NCBI GenBank assembly: GCA_024867545.1
Contig: JANFNE010000008.1
Location: 248,001 to 312,000 of the forward strand
Source of the DNA: Phytopythium helicoides
Taxonomy: Eukaryota > Oomycota > Peronosporomycetes > Pythiales > Pythiaceae
DNA: 64,000 nucleotides
Reading direction: 5' to 3'
The notes beneath the pieces are model-generated. The model was not told the DNA's origin. It searched no databases and saw only the letters and a program-made list of their open reading frames with translations. Positions 11,761-22,866 of this stretch are shown here, one piece after another (positions within the stretch are counted from its first letter, which is position 1; every line of letters starts with the position of its first letter). The translations under genes and the position numbers were made by a program.

Positions 11761-14700
11761 TCACGCGTTGATCATCGTCTGGAAGACGGAGGGCACCTGG
11801 AGCTTCACCCGTTTCCTTGCCCAGAAGCCCGCTGACGCTGCCTGCGCAGGTGCCAGCACGCCCGACCAAGCAGAGGCATCAAACTTGCGCTTCTCAGCTA
11901 GAGCACGTGCCTCCGCCTCTTCCTTCACTTGCCGCTCACGATCTTCCCGCGCGCGCATTGCTTGAGCCATCTCGAGCTTCTGCAAGCGGCGACGACTGCG
12001 TGCCTCAGCCTCTCGCAGCGCATCGTCTGTGGCTGCGACGGCAGTCCGGCGCCGCTTCTCCGATCGCGCAATCTCTTCTTCGCGCCGAGCACGCTTCCGA
12101 CGCTTTTCCTCCGCCTTGCGCTCCGACTTGTTCATTCGCTCCAAATTCGGGCGATTCACGAGGGAAAGCTTGATTCGAGTAGCTGATGGATCATTCACTC
12201 CAGCGTCGCTTCCCGCAGTGGCGCTGGTACTCGAAGCTGGTGGAAGCGGTGGACGAGAGGAAACATCACCTGACGGTTTTGGGAGCTTGATCACGGTGTC
12301 GCTGACCTTGGAAGTCTTGGGTACCTTTTTTGGGGTATCTTCTTTTTGAGAGCTTGAGTGATGATGGTCCGACTTGACCTTCTTCTCCCCCAAGCGCTCT
12401 CGCTCTTTGCGTGTCAACTCGCGCCGTCGAATCCGCTCGTTCACCTCCAACGTCATATCGCCGAGCAAATCCTCCACCACGGCTAGCATGTGCACGGCTG
12501 CACCGTACACGTTCCACCCTTCGCGGTCTTTGTCGGCGTGGTTGTACACCATAGCATTCTCGAACGTCAAGCGGACATCAGCAATAAAGTCGCCATGGGT
12601 CTTGTACTCAAACGTCGCCAATTTCTCACCGATGGTTGTCAAGTCCATCGGGGTCTTAATGACGTCAAAGTACTCAGGAGGCAGCGTCGGGAAGAGTACC
12701 CGCACTGGCTTTCGGAACGGCCAGCAGTTCTTGTCATACTTCTGACTATTGAGGACACGCAAGAGCTTCTGACATTCCTTTGCCTTGATCTCCATGGGAA
12801 TGTTAGTGACGAGCTCCGCACGCTCTTGCCGGAGTTGAGCGCGATTCAGTCCCTTCGCTGATAGTGGGGACAAGTGGTGCTCGACGCAAAGCGAGTCGAA
12901 ATACCACAACAAATGTGTCGACATCTCCCGAACATGCATCGACGCTGGGTCCTCTGCACAGTTGAACTTCACGGCATTCTCAAAGATGACACGCCCCTTC
13001 CGAACGAACTCTTCCTGGGTCAGCTCATGACGGTGCAGCTGCTCCCTCAGCGTGCGCAAGTCCATCGGCTCTAGAATCAAACGAGTGTACTCCGCGGCGA
13101 GCTGGGGGAACACCTCAACGAGTGGTTTGTCGAAATGGAGCTTTGACACCTGCTCAATCTTGGCCAGGCGGTTCAGAATCCGCTCACATGTCGCCTCCCA
13201 CGATTTTAGATCAGTCTTCTTGCTTTTCTTACTACTCTTCTTGCTAGACGACGCGGCTGCATTGGAAGCGTCAGCGCTCGATACCTTAGAGCCCACACTT
13301 CGAGGCGTAGCAGTAGAAGGAGCCGCTGCAGAGCCAGCAGAAGCGGGAGCAGACGGAGTCTGCAGCGTGGATGACGGCTAGTTGCATCCATATTGTCAAA
13401 TAAGTATAACAAGGGGAGACTCACACATCAATTCACTCAGCGAACGTACCTGCGATGTTATTGCCGAGGTGGTAGCCCCCGCCTCGACGGAACTAGTCTT
13501 ATCTCGCTTCTTTTCGTGCTTGTCATGCTTCTTCTCGTGCTTGTCGTGGCGCTTCTCTTTCTTCTTCTTCTTCTCCTTCTTCTCCTTTTTGTCCTTCTTC
13601 TTTTTCTCTTTTTTCTCTTTCTTTTCCTTTTTCACGCTCAGTTCATCCGTATTGGAGTGCACCTGGGTATGCAAGGACGTAGCAGTGGGGACTGTAGTTC
13701 CATGCGCCGGCACTCCGACTTTGCTTTCAATCTTGACGGTAGAAGCTGGGATAGGATTGGATACGGCAGTCTCTCTCTTTACTGGCGTTTCAACAGCACG
13801 ACTCGGTTTCACAGCGACAGGCTTTTCGCTATCACGATCACGCGCTGGCAGCACACTTGGCGTGCTCAATCGGTCCGACGAAGTCGATATTTTGGCTGCA
13901 GAAGGCGCTGCCGTCTCGATCTTTGTCATTGACGAGGCTGCACGCTCCTTTGAAGGTTCTGCCGAACCACTGGAAGGCTTCACCGCAAGCGAAGACGACG
14001 AGCTCTCTGACTTGACGGGTACTGGTCGATGCTCGAAGGTCCCATCAAGATGACCAAGCTTCTCATTATATAGCATGACAAAGTAATCGCGAAGATTGGA
14101 AGCCATCGCTCGTATGTCGGCGCCTTCTACAGGGTCGCTGTTGTACTTGTGGCAGTTCGAGAAAATCAGGTGGACGTCCGCACTGAACTCGCTGACGCTC
14201 ACATATCGGTCGCTTTTTAGCTTTCGCTCAATCTTGGCAAAGTCCATAGGCTCGGAGATGATAGTCAAGTAATCCGGGTATTTGGTTGTATCGACGGCGT
14301 GGAGGAAGGGACCCGCCGTCGGAATCTCAATACCGCGGTAGCCCTTCATCTTGTGTGCCCGCAGCAGCTTTAGAATGGACATGCAGATGTCTTTGTGCGG
14401 GAACGCACTGCCAGATGCAGAGTCGCGCGACGACGACGATTTTGATGATTTCTTCTTGGTTTTTTCACGATCGCCACTGCTGCTTGAGCTCTTTGACACC
14501 ACCGAGGCAGGCCCAGACTGAGCACGACTTGAAGAACTGGACACTCGCTTGTCCTCTGCATCTGCGGCCCCACTTGATGAACCATTCAATAGGCGCGCTG
14601 CTTGTGCATGCAGAAGTTTAATCAATGCCTCAGCAGAGTCACAATAGGTCTGACCATACGGATCGCTCTTCCAGTACTTGATGCAGTTGTCGAAAACAAG

Positions 14701-16218
14701 CTGCAGCCCATCGATGAACTCTGACGCGCGCTTGTACTCACCCAAGTGAAGTCTCGATGAGACCGTTCCGAGATCCATGGGAACCTTGACTTTCTTGTAG
14801 TACCCATACGGGATCTGATCCGGCGAGTTGTAGTATGTTTCAATCGGGTACTTGAACCACTGTGCTGTTTCTTGGCCATCGGTGCGGTGGGCGAGGAGCT
14901 CATCGATAATATGATGGCACTTCCATCGCTCTGGGATGCCAGGCCACGCACCGCCGATTTTTGCGAATTGCGCCTCAAACAACTTCATTAGCGTCACGGC
15001 ATGACTCCGCATCACTTTGGTCAATACAACGTCGCTGTTGTACACCAAACAGTTGGCGAAAATCAGCCGTACATCATACGCGAATGCGTCCTTGTTCGGG
15101 TAGCTGCCGCTTCGAAGTTTCCTTTGGACGCCGTACAGATGCATTCGGTTAGGGACTTTCACTCGATAGTCGGGAAAGTGGGTGAGATCGACTGGCTGAA
15201 GGAACGGAGCAGCCGGACTAACGTTGCCTTCTTTGTACTTGATCAGCTTCATCAGCACTGCCTGACAGGCTGTGAGTTCTTCTTCCGACATCTTTTCACC
15301 AGCGCTTACCACCGCAGCGGGTGCTACCGAACTAGACTTTGGAGTTGGTTGCCTGGGCACTTCATGGTAGACACGAACGTCCTCGCGAGACGAAGTTGGT
15401 TCAATCCGACTTGGTGCCGCTACCTTGTCGGTCACAGCGCTAGTCACGCCACCCTCTGAAGAAGCTGTGCTCGCGTCCGAGTCTCTTCGAACCAGTTTCT
15501 TCTTGGATTCACTACTCGAGTGATGGCGATGCTTGTGCTCTCTGTCCTTCTCGTCGTCCCGCTCCTTGCTTTTCTTCTTGGACTTTTTCGACTTTTTCTC
15601 CTTCTTGGACTTGTCCTTCTTGGACGACTTATCCTTTTTGTGCTTGCTAGACTCGTCCCCCTCGCCGTGATGGCGGTGGCGATGGTGGTGGTCGCTATGG
15701 TGGTGACTATCGACCCCCGCAGAAGGAGCCGCCGCCACCGCCGTCGCAGCCATTCCGGCAGCGGGCCTCGCCGACCCACCGCTCGCCTCCTTGCTGGATT
15801 CGCCGCGCACACCTTCTTTCTCCTGCTGCTTCTTCCGCTCCGTAGCTGCGTCATCTGCGCGCAGCACGGTCTCGATGGACTTGGTGTACGCCGTCTCGAA
15901 CACGCGGAGCAGGTGCTGCGCGGCGTCGTAGACCGAGCCCTTGACGTTGTGGTCGTCCTTGTTGTAGAGCAGCGCATTATTGAAGACGAGGCGCACGTCG
16001 CGCGCGAACTTCTCGTGCGACTTGAAGCGGCAGCGCGACGGCTTGGACCCGAGGTTCTTCTTGACGGTGCCCAGGTCCATGGGCTTCTTGATCACGTCCC
16101 GATAGCCAGGGATGTCCACAGGCGTCATGAACACCCACGACCAGCTCTCCTGCACGCGCTTGTTCGTCAGCAGCTCCAGCAGTCGCACGCACTCGGCGTG
16201 CGCCGCCTCGGAGATCAT
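11761..16218 (-). CDS. Six-bromodomain chromatin protein
   Basis: Two exons, 16218-13450 and 13377-11761, with a 72-bp GT-AG intron, give 1461 residues in frame. There are six bromodomains at about 7-113, 312-420, 432-540, 608-722, 983-1091 and 1122-1230. Five keep the acetyl-lysine-binding Asn in a YN or FN motif (for example LLYN, VYN, KYN, KFN). The third has Trp there (CIKYWKSD). Lys/Ser- and His-rich linkers follow domain 1 (about 170-240), a Lys-rich tract lies near 860-905, and the C-terminus is charged. Six bromodomains recall polybromo (PBRM1) of animal SWI/SNF complexes, but I see no BAH or HMG domain. It is expected to read acetylated histones. It is head-to-head with SLU7, 286 bp apart. 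Confidence 0.9.
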
Positions 16219-16504
16219 GGCGCCGCCCCCGCCCGCCTCCTACCAGGCAACTTTGTATGCTGCCCGCCCGCGGCTGGAAATAATCGGGAGTGTCGGTCCC
16301 TTCAACGGGTCGGTGGGTTTTCCGTCTCCAGGCGGGTTTAAAGGTCTGCGGGTCGAGTGATCTTATAGATAGTATTAAAATAGCAGGTTTGGGCCGGTAT
16401 TTTGTTGTCTCGCCTTCGCTGAAGACCCGCGACCCGCGACCCGCTTTAGCCCCCACATTGCCATCGACGAGAAAGGACGGACGCTGCTACAGCGGACGGC
16501 GGCC
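16219..16504. promoter_or_regulatory. Divergent promoter between the bromodomain gene and SLU7
   Basis: 286 bp separate two divergent start codons, so one short region must serve both. It contains GGGTTTAAAGG near 16336, an AT-rich stretch (TTATAGATAGTATTAAAAT near 16363-16381) and a tandem GACCCGC repeat near 16425-16441. Which of these act is inference. Confidence 0.55.
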
Positions 16505-18265
16505 ATGGCGTCGGCGGGCGGCGAGCGCATGTCGACGAGCGACTTCAAGAAGAAGCGCGAGATCGAGGAGGCGCGGCGCAACGGTACGCTGCCTCCGGAG
16601 CAGGACGCGGACGGCAACCTCATCAACCCGCACAACCCCGAGTACATCAGCAAGCGGCCGTGGTACCTCGGCGACTCGGGTCCGTCGCTCAAGCACCAGA
16701 CGCTGCAGAACCAGTCGCACCTGCTGTCGGTGCAGGAGGCCGATGAGCTCTACGTGCGTGGCCGCAAACAGGCCTCGGCCTCGGCGGCGGCGCAGCGCCC
16801 GCGCAAGTGGCGCAAGGGGGCGTGCAAGAACTGCGGCGCCATGAGCCACAAGACGCTCGAGTGCGTCGAGCGACCGCGCAAGGTCGGCGCGTGGAAGACC
16901 AACAAGGATATCCAAGCGGACGAGGTGCTCGTGGATGTGCGCTCGCAGCAGTTCGGCAAGCTTGCCTTCGATGCCAAGCGCGACCAGTGGCTTGGCTACG
17001 ACCCGCGCGAGCACGATCGCACTATCGAGCGCTACGAGAAGATCGACGCCGCGCGTAAAAAGCTGCGCATGGAGAAAGTCAACAAAAAGTTGCAGCAGCA
17101 GTCGGCAGACGGCGCCAAGAAGAGCAAGGAGAAGAAGAAGAGCGATGACAGCGCCTCGGACTCGGACTCGGACTATGAGTCGGGCGGCGGCTCGGACGAC
17201 GAGGAGTTCCGCGACCGCGACGAAGGACCCATGTTCACCGAGCGAGTCGCGCGGCAAGGAGGCGTCGGCGGCGCGCAGATGAAGACGACTGTGCGAAATC
17301 TGCGCATTCGCGAGGACACGGCCAAGTATCTGCGGAACCTGAATCCGAACTCGGCATACTACGACCCCAAGACGCGCTCGATGCGTGACAATCCGAATCC
17401 GGAGCTCAATCCAGAAGACTCGGCGTTTATCGGTGATAACGCAGTTCGGTTCACTGGTGACGCGCAGAAGTTCGCATCGCAGCAGCTCTTTGCGTGGGAA
17501 GCATACCAAAAGGGGTCCGAAGTGCATGAGATCGCAAACCCGTCGCAAGCCGAGTTTTTGAAAAAGCAGTACGAGGAGCGAAAGGCAGCTTTGGAGAAGG
17601 AGAAATCGCGCAAGATCCTCGACAAGTACGGCGGGCAGGAGCATCTAGCGGCGCCGCCAAAGGAGTTGCTGCTTGCACAGTCCGAGAGCTATGTCGAGTA
17701 TTCTCGGGATGGTCGCGTTGTCAAGGGTCTCGAGCGCGCGCCTGTCCGCTCCAAGTACGTCGAAGATGTGTACGAGAACAACCATACGAGTGTCTGGGGA
17801 TCATGGTTCGATCGCTCCGAGATGGCATGGGGATACGCTTGCTGTTACTCCAAGGTGCGGAAGTCGTACTGTACAGGCGAAGAAGGCAAGCGAGCCCTAG
17901 AAGCTTCCAAGACGGTGGCTACGGAACGTGCAATGCTACCGCCAAGCAAGCCCGTCGAGGAAGGACGTTCTAAGAGCGACTCGGGTATTCGGAAGCGCAG
18001 CGAGATGTATGGAGAGAATCTCATGCCAGAGCTCGACGCGAAGCGCCTAAAGAAGGCAATGAAGAAGGTCGCGAAGGAGCAACGCGACGCCGAGGCAGAC
18101 GACAAGAAGCGCAAGTATAATTCGATGGGCAACTACGAGGTGAATGCTGAAGAGATGGAGGCGTACAAGCTGCTCAAGACGCGCGGAGACGACCCAATGG
18201 CCAAGATGCTTGGCGACGACGTGCTGCTCGAGGATGACTCGGACAAACGCAAGCGATCCAAGTAA
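16505..18265 (+). CDS. SLU7: Pre-mRNA splicing factor SLU7
   Basis: Second-step splicing factor that helps choose the 3' splice site within the spliceosome. A single exon encodes 586 residues, close to the length of animal SLU7. The N-terminal part has the typical ISKRPWYL segment (about 48-55), then a CCHC zinc knuckle at 107-120 (CKNCGAMSHKTLEC), followed by WKTNKDIQADE and the family's YDPKTRSMRDNP-like middle. The C-terminal half is Lys/Glu-rich. The ATG at 16505 follows a GGCC context; a second in-frame ATG at codon 9 is a weaker candidate. It is intronless, unlike several neighbours. The family assignment is strong. Confidence 0.96.
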   Translation: MASAGGERMSTSDFKKKREIEEARRNGTLPPEQDADGNLINPHNPEYISKRPWYLGDSGPSLKHQTLQNQSHLLSVQEADELYVRGRKQASASAAAQRPRKWRKGACKNCGAMSHKTLECVERPRKVGAWKTNKDIQADEVLVDVRSQQFGKLAFDAKRDQWLGYDPREHDRTIERYEKIDAARKKLRMEKVNKKLQQQSADGAKKSKEKKKSDDSASDSDSDYESGGGSDDEEFRDRDEGPMFTERVARQGGVGGAQMKTTVRNLRIREDTAKYLRNLNPNSAYYDPKTRSMRDNPNPELNPEDSAFIGDNAVRFTGDAQKFASQQLFAWEAYQKGSEVHEIANPSQAEFLKKQYEERKAALEKEKSRKILDKYGGQEHLAAPPKELLLAQSESYVEYSRDGRVVKGLERAPVRSKYVEDVYENNHTSVWGSWFDRSEMAWGYACCYSKVRKSYCTGEEGKRALEASKTVATERAMLPPSKPVEEGRSKSDSGIRKRSEMYGENLMPELDAKRLKKAMKKVAKEQRDAEADDKKRKYNSMGNYEVNAEEMEAYKLLKTRGDDPMAKMLGDDVLLEDDSDKRKRSK

Positions 18266-18455
18266 GCAACATGATGAGGATAGTGGATATGTCTTTTTTG
18301 TGTGTATACTATGCCTCTTAGCGGTCAGGAGTTTGATTGCTGCTCGCTACAGCAGTAGTGGGAACATGGAGAGAGGCTGACTGCGAGCGCTGCAGCCACG
18401 TTCGATGAAGCCGGTTAGTCGCAAGCGCTTAAAGCCGTACCGTGGTTTGCTCCGT

Positions 18456-19387
18456 TTAGGGGAAGAGCTCGTCGAGCAGCTTCAGGGTGTCCTCGGGCGA
18501 CGTGACCGAGTGGCCGATCGTGCGCTCGTGGGTGTAGATCTCGTAGTCATTGCCGCCCTCGTGCGTCTTGTCGCCGAAGAAGTGGATCTCGTCGTAGTCC
18601 TTGGGGTCGAGGTAGCGCAGACAGAAGGTCTTGTCCCAGCCCTGCGGTGGAGCGTGCCAGCAGGTCAGCAATCAGGGCAGCAAGCAACAGGCAGACTTGA
18701 TGCGGCTCGTACCGCCGGGAAGACATCGAAGGAGATCTGCCCGCCGATCGAGAACGTGAGGTTGTACTCAGGGAACTCCTGCTTGAGCTTCTCGACGAAG
18801 GCCTTGCGCACGTTGTGCACGTGGTCATACTGCTCAAACGCGTCGCGCTCGTCCTGCGAGCAGTTGCGTCCAATGGGCGAGACGTTGATCATGCCCATGC
18901 GGAACTCGACGAACGTTCCTCTGCGCAGCACGGGACGTGAGACGATAGCTCCCTGGGCGAAAGCAGGTTGGGCGCTCACCGCTTGACGGGGATGTCGAGG
19001 TCTGCGATGTAGCGCAGGCAGAAGTTGACGAGGCGGTTGATCTGGTCGTTCGAGAACTGCGTCTTGAGGTTGGTCTCGCCGACCTTCTCGCCCTTGTGGT
19101 AGGCCACGAGCCCGTTCTCCGAGAAGCTGTAGTCGAAGTTGCGCACGACGTCCTCGCCCAGCTGCTCCTTCTGCTTGACCAGGTCCGAGCCGCCGACCAC
19201 GCCGATCGTGATCTGCTCGCGCAGCCGCGCCAGCCGCGCCAGCATCTCGGGCGTCGCCGTCTGCAGCACAACGTCACTTAGCGCCGCGCCGCGCCGCCTT
19301 TCGCGCGCCCAGCCGCCGCACCTTGCGCGCCGCCGTCAGCGTGCCGTCCACGTCGAAGAGCGCGATCACGCGCGGGTTCCTGGCCAT
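18456..19387 (-). CDS. PMM: Phosphomannomutase
   Basis: Converts mannose-6-phosphate to mannose-1-phosphate for GDP-mannose and glycosylation; cytosolic. Four exons: 19387-19322, 19260-18980, 18920-18713 and 18641-18456, with introns of 61, 59 and 71 bp. The joined frame is 246 residues, the same as human PMM2. Visible family motifs are [11 protein letters not shown] with the catalytic Asp pair (HAD fold), [38 protein letters not shown] and [13 protein letters not shown]. Every splice junction falls inside or beside a conserved motif, which supports the exon model. It lies downstream of the 7TM-kinase gene on the same strand, 220 bp away. Confidence 0.96.
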
Positions 19388-19607
19388 CGCTGCTCGCTGC
19401 TCGCTGCTCGCGGCGGTCTGCGGTCGCTTTGGGTTCTGCCTGCGGTGCCGAGGCGATCGCTCGTGACGTGGCGCGAGCGATCCTCTTAAGTGCGAGTTGG
19501 TATTCAGCACCAAAACAATTGTAGCCGACGACTCCTTCTTCGTTACGAAAACCACTCACTTTTTGTAACGACCACCTGCCAACCACTTCAACATCAACCG
19601 CCGATGG

Positions 19608-22421
19608 CTACACCGCCAAGCACGCGGCGTCTGCTCGCTCCTCCGCCTCGTCCTCGTCCTCCTCAAACTCCTCCTCGGGCTCCGCGTCGCGGGTCAGCAG
19701 CTCCGTCGTGAGCGCGTCCTGGTCGTCGCTCGCCTCCTCCGCCGGCGCCTCGGTTGTCGTTGTCAAACGACCGCGGAAGCGCCGCTCGCGCCACCTACTG
19801 CCCTTGAGGCCGCCGTCACTACTGCCTTTCGAGGCTCGGTGCTTCTCAATGCCTTGGCCCAGTCGGCGACACGCGCAGAGCGGGTCCACATACGGGCGGT
19901 GCTCAGTTTCCACCTCGATTGAGCGGAAGTGGCGAGGCGATGGCATGACCCGGAGCTCGTGGTAAAAGTCACGATGGTCTCCACGCAGATTCACGCGACC
20001 CAGTAGATCGACCAAGTCCTCGATGCCGTGTCGATGGCGACGGGGTTGTGAACTCTCGCCAGTGTCACTGATCCCGGGGAGTCGGCCGCGGTGAAGGCGG
20101 TAGCGGAATCGATGGCGATCGCCACTTGCCTTATGAAGCCGCGGTTCGGCTGTATCGACCAAACCATCTCCCTTGTCTTGTTCAACTTCTCCATCGAGAC
20201 TTCCAGTCGCAACCACAAGCGATGATGACGAGGACGTTTTCGAGCCAAGATTCACCGGAGCAAGCGACCGCAGCACTCGCGCTTCCGTCTCGTCAATGAA
20301 ATAATTGTGTTGAGGCGACGGGTCAAAGCCCGCAGAGTGCTTCCAATGGTGCAGTATTCCCGCATCCATCAGTGCATTGCCCAGACGTGCTGCTTCACCA
20401 CTTGTCCTGGCAACACCTGTAGCTTCGAGCACCTTGGTAAGTGCTTCTCCAGTCCACATTTGTCCGCCCCGGTCATTGTGAGCACTCATTCCCATGGTCT
20501 CAGTACTGGATTGTGCCATATCTCGCAGCACAAACTCGGCTAGAGCCTGCTCCTGGATCCGTTCGAGTTCTGACACGATGCCCATTGCGGTTGGGCGGCA
20601 CGATGCGCTTTCGTGCCACGTTCGCTCGATTAGCTCGCGTAAGGCTTGGGGGACGCGAGGCTGATCGTCACTTCCGTCCTCAAACTGTGGCCGATGACCG
20701 CGAAGTACAGCTTCAAACACCGCCAAGTGGCTGTTTGCTAGCTTTGGAAATTTCTCCCGTATTGGGAAGACGATATCCCAGAGTGTGATTCCGAGCGCAT
20801 AGATGTCAGCGGCTTCTGCGTAGAGAGCTGTGCCCGCGCGGCCGGTGATGAGCTCTGGTGCCATATAATCCACTGTCCCGCGAACTGTCATGCGCCTCGC
20901 TCCATCTGGAGTTACGGTACTCCCCGAAGTAGCGGTTGTTGCATTCTCCGACGAATATCCATCTGATATCTCGTGGGCGCGAGCTGGAAGCGTAGGCTGC
21001 TGCCGGCGACTCGTGATATGAGTGTGGTTTTGAACGCGTGGAAGGCTGCGAGACTCACCAAAGTCCGTTAGCTTGACACTATGTCGCGAATCAACAAGAA
21101 AGTTGGAAGGTTTGATGTCGCGATGCAGGAATGGCGGCGAGAACGAGTGTAAGTACGCGACGGCGCGCGCCGCGTCGAGCATATACGATATCTCGGCAAA
21201 TAGCTCGCGCTTTTTCCCTGGGTTCCTCGCTTTCTTTCTCTTCTCTGATTGAGTCAGAGCTTTGAGGACATCGTCGAGGCTGCCCACGCATAACTCGGAT
21301 ACAAGACAAATAGTCGGGGGAAGGATGCACATACCCACGAATCGCACAACGTTCGGGTGGCGAAGAGATCCGCACAGAGCCGCCTCATGCGAAAATGCTG
21401 CAACTATCTCGTCTGTGAAGTCGGTTGGTGTGTACACTTTGACGGCTACATCAGTGCGCCAATGTAAAACTCCACGAAAGACTGTTGCGCTGGAGCCAAT
21501 GCCGATCCGTTCCCGAATTTCGAGGTAAGCAAAGTCAATGAGGAACTTGCGGTGCATCTCTATGAGCACATGTAGTCCTTGCGATGAGATCCTCTCACGG
21601 AGGTGTGACCCCACCCCGCTGCCACTACGAGGTTGACGGGCTAGCCGAAGGCGAAGATCCCTCTGCAATGCACAGGCACGCTGACCAAGTCCACGCCAGT
21701 GCTCCGTGTCGGCTTTGAGAACGCGCCAAACCACAATGGGTAGGAGTGAAGACCAGACAATCGCTGCAAACAAGAGCACGGACCCAGCAGAGCTGGAGCT
21801 GAATAGAAACGCCATGGAGCTTGTGAACAGCAGCACATGATAAATAGCTGCAAACGTACAGTACTCTCGAACCGATCGCTTGGACGCTCGAACTGACGGG
21901 TTCAGAGCTAGATACAGGTAGAAACCGAGGATAGCCAGCCGAGCTAAGGGCAATGACCACTGGTCACCGCCACTCGCAAAACAGTCGAGTACCCACACTA
22001 GCAGAAGCGTGTAGCTTGCAAGCACAGTCGTGAGAAGCGCGGAACGACGCAGGGCCGGGAGGGAAACACTTTTGTGGAGCAGGAATACAGGAACAAGTAG
22101 CTGCGCAAACTGTCGGACAGCGTGCTCGCCCTCCGCCACATACATCATTCGTGAAATTGGCTGGTTGTCCAAAATGGCTAGAGAAGTCGCTGCTGTGGCA
22201 AGCAGCAGACTCATGGCCGCACTCAGAGACCACAAAAGCGGTTCAAACGCTGGTAAGATGAGCTTCCGTGCGGCCCCTGGATCGCCTCGAAGTGCCGAGT
22301 GCCGATTCCGGCGCAGGTATGCGATCAACAAAATGCACGAGGTCAGGAGTAGAGAATACTCAACGATGTCTGCCACATGGACGAACGCGCTGGTAGACCC
22401 ATCCACAGCCGCCAGAGTCAT
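19608..22421 (-). CDS. 7TM receptor-like protein with TKL protein kinase and DEP domain
   Basis: 937 residues in one exon. The first 235 residues hold seven hydrophobic segments (about 15-36, 57-84, 100-122, 126-149, 155-173, 187-207, 212-232). A protein kinase domain follows at about 303-625: glycine loop IGIGSSATVFRG, VAVKVY (catalytic Lys), HRDIKPSN, DFGES, APE and a terminal Arg. Its character is tyrosine-kinase-like (TKL), with a Ser/Thr-rich insert between DFG and APE. Residues about 655-715 fit a DEP domain, and the tail is acidic. Proteins joining 7TM regions to kinases are known in oomycetes (GPCR-TKL type). A role in membrane signalling by phosphorylation is inferred; no ligand can be read from the sequence. 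Head-to-head with the SulP gene. Confidence 0.87.
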   Translation of the reverse strand: MTLAAVDGSTSAFVHVADIVEYSLLLTSCILLIAYLRRNRHSALRGDPGAARKLILPAFEPLLWSLSAAMSLLLATAATSLAILDNQPISRMMYVAEGEHAVRQFAQLLVPVFLLHKSVSLPALRRSALLTTVLASYTLLLVWVLDCFASGGDQWSLPLARLAILGFYLYLALNPSVRASKRSVREYCTFAAIYHVLLFTSSMAFLFSSSSAGSVLLFAAIVWSSLLPIVVWRVLKADTEHWRGLGQRACALQRDLRLRLARQPRSGSGVGSHLRERISSQGLHVLIEMHRKFLIDFAYLEIRERIGIGSSATVFRGVLHWRTDVAVKVYTPTDFTDEIVAAFSHEAALCGSLRHPNVVRFVGMCILPPTICLVSELCVGSLDDVLKALTQSEKRKKARNPGKKRELFAEISYMLDAARAVAYLHSFSPPFLHRDIKPSNFLVDSRHSVKLTDFGESRSLPRVQNHTHITSRRQQPTLPARAHEISDGYSSENATTATSGSTVTPDGARRMTVRGTVDYMAPELITGRAGTALYAEAADIYALGITLWDIVFPIREKFPKLANSHLAVFEAVLRGHRPQFEDGSDDQPRVPQALRELIERTWHESASCRPTAMGIVSELERIQEQALAEFVLRDMAQSSTETMGMSAHNDRGGQMWTGEALTKVLEATGVARTSGEAARLGNALMDAGILHHWKHSAGFDPSPQHNYFIDETEARVLRSLAPVNLGSKTSSSSSLVVATGSLDGEVEQDKGDGLVDTAEPRLHKASGDRHRFRYRLHRGRLPGISDTGESSQPRRHRHGIEDLVDLLGRVNLRGDHRDFYHELRVMPSPRHFRSIEVETEHRPYVDPLCACRRLGQGIEKHRASKGSSDGGLKGSRWRERRFRGRLTTTTEAPAEEASDDQDALTTELLTRDAEPEEEFEEDEDEAEERADAACLAV

Positions 22422-22866
22422 CGAGGCCAGGTAATATGCTCGTATGTCGGGTGCTTTCGTGCCTTGACGGAAGATTTACGAGTGAGAGGATTGGCGACGA
22501 CTGCTTGGATACTTTGTTCGATCTCTGACGCAAGCTCAACGTGCTCTCTTCCACTTGGAGCATTCGATGAGCGTTAAACCCGACGTTTGAGCTGTTCGAT
22601 CAGGCGGAGATATCGCGAGGTGAGTTTTGCAGGATGTCTGTGGGCCAGAAGCAGTCGAAAAATGGACGCTCGTCACCAAAAACGACGAACAGCAGAGCGT
22701 TCAGAGGGGATCCGACTCGAATCGAACCCTCTACGAACAACCACACTCATCATACGATCGCAGTAGGAGGTTGCTGACGGCCGAGCCTCAAGTGTTACTC
22801 GCAAGGAAACTTCTTGCATCGTCGACTTTCATCTTGTCCTTTCCATTTCGAAAACCACGCGCGACG
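22422..22866. promoter_or_regulatory. Divergent promoter region, 7TM-kinase / SulP transporter
   Basis: 445 bp between two divergent genes. The frame of the SulP gene stays open upstream to about 22627 without an ATG. Another ATG at 22634 lies in a different frame and closes after about 47 codons. A short upstream SulP exon is therefore possible but not shown. No clear TATA or CCAAT element stands out. Confidence 0.4.

Noticed and set aside
22700..22740. tRNA T-arm-like GGTTCGATTCGAGTC on the - strand
   Set aside because: The stem bases around the loop do not pair and no acceptor or anticodon arm can be found nearby.
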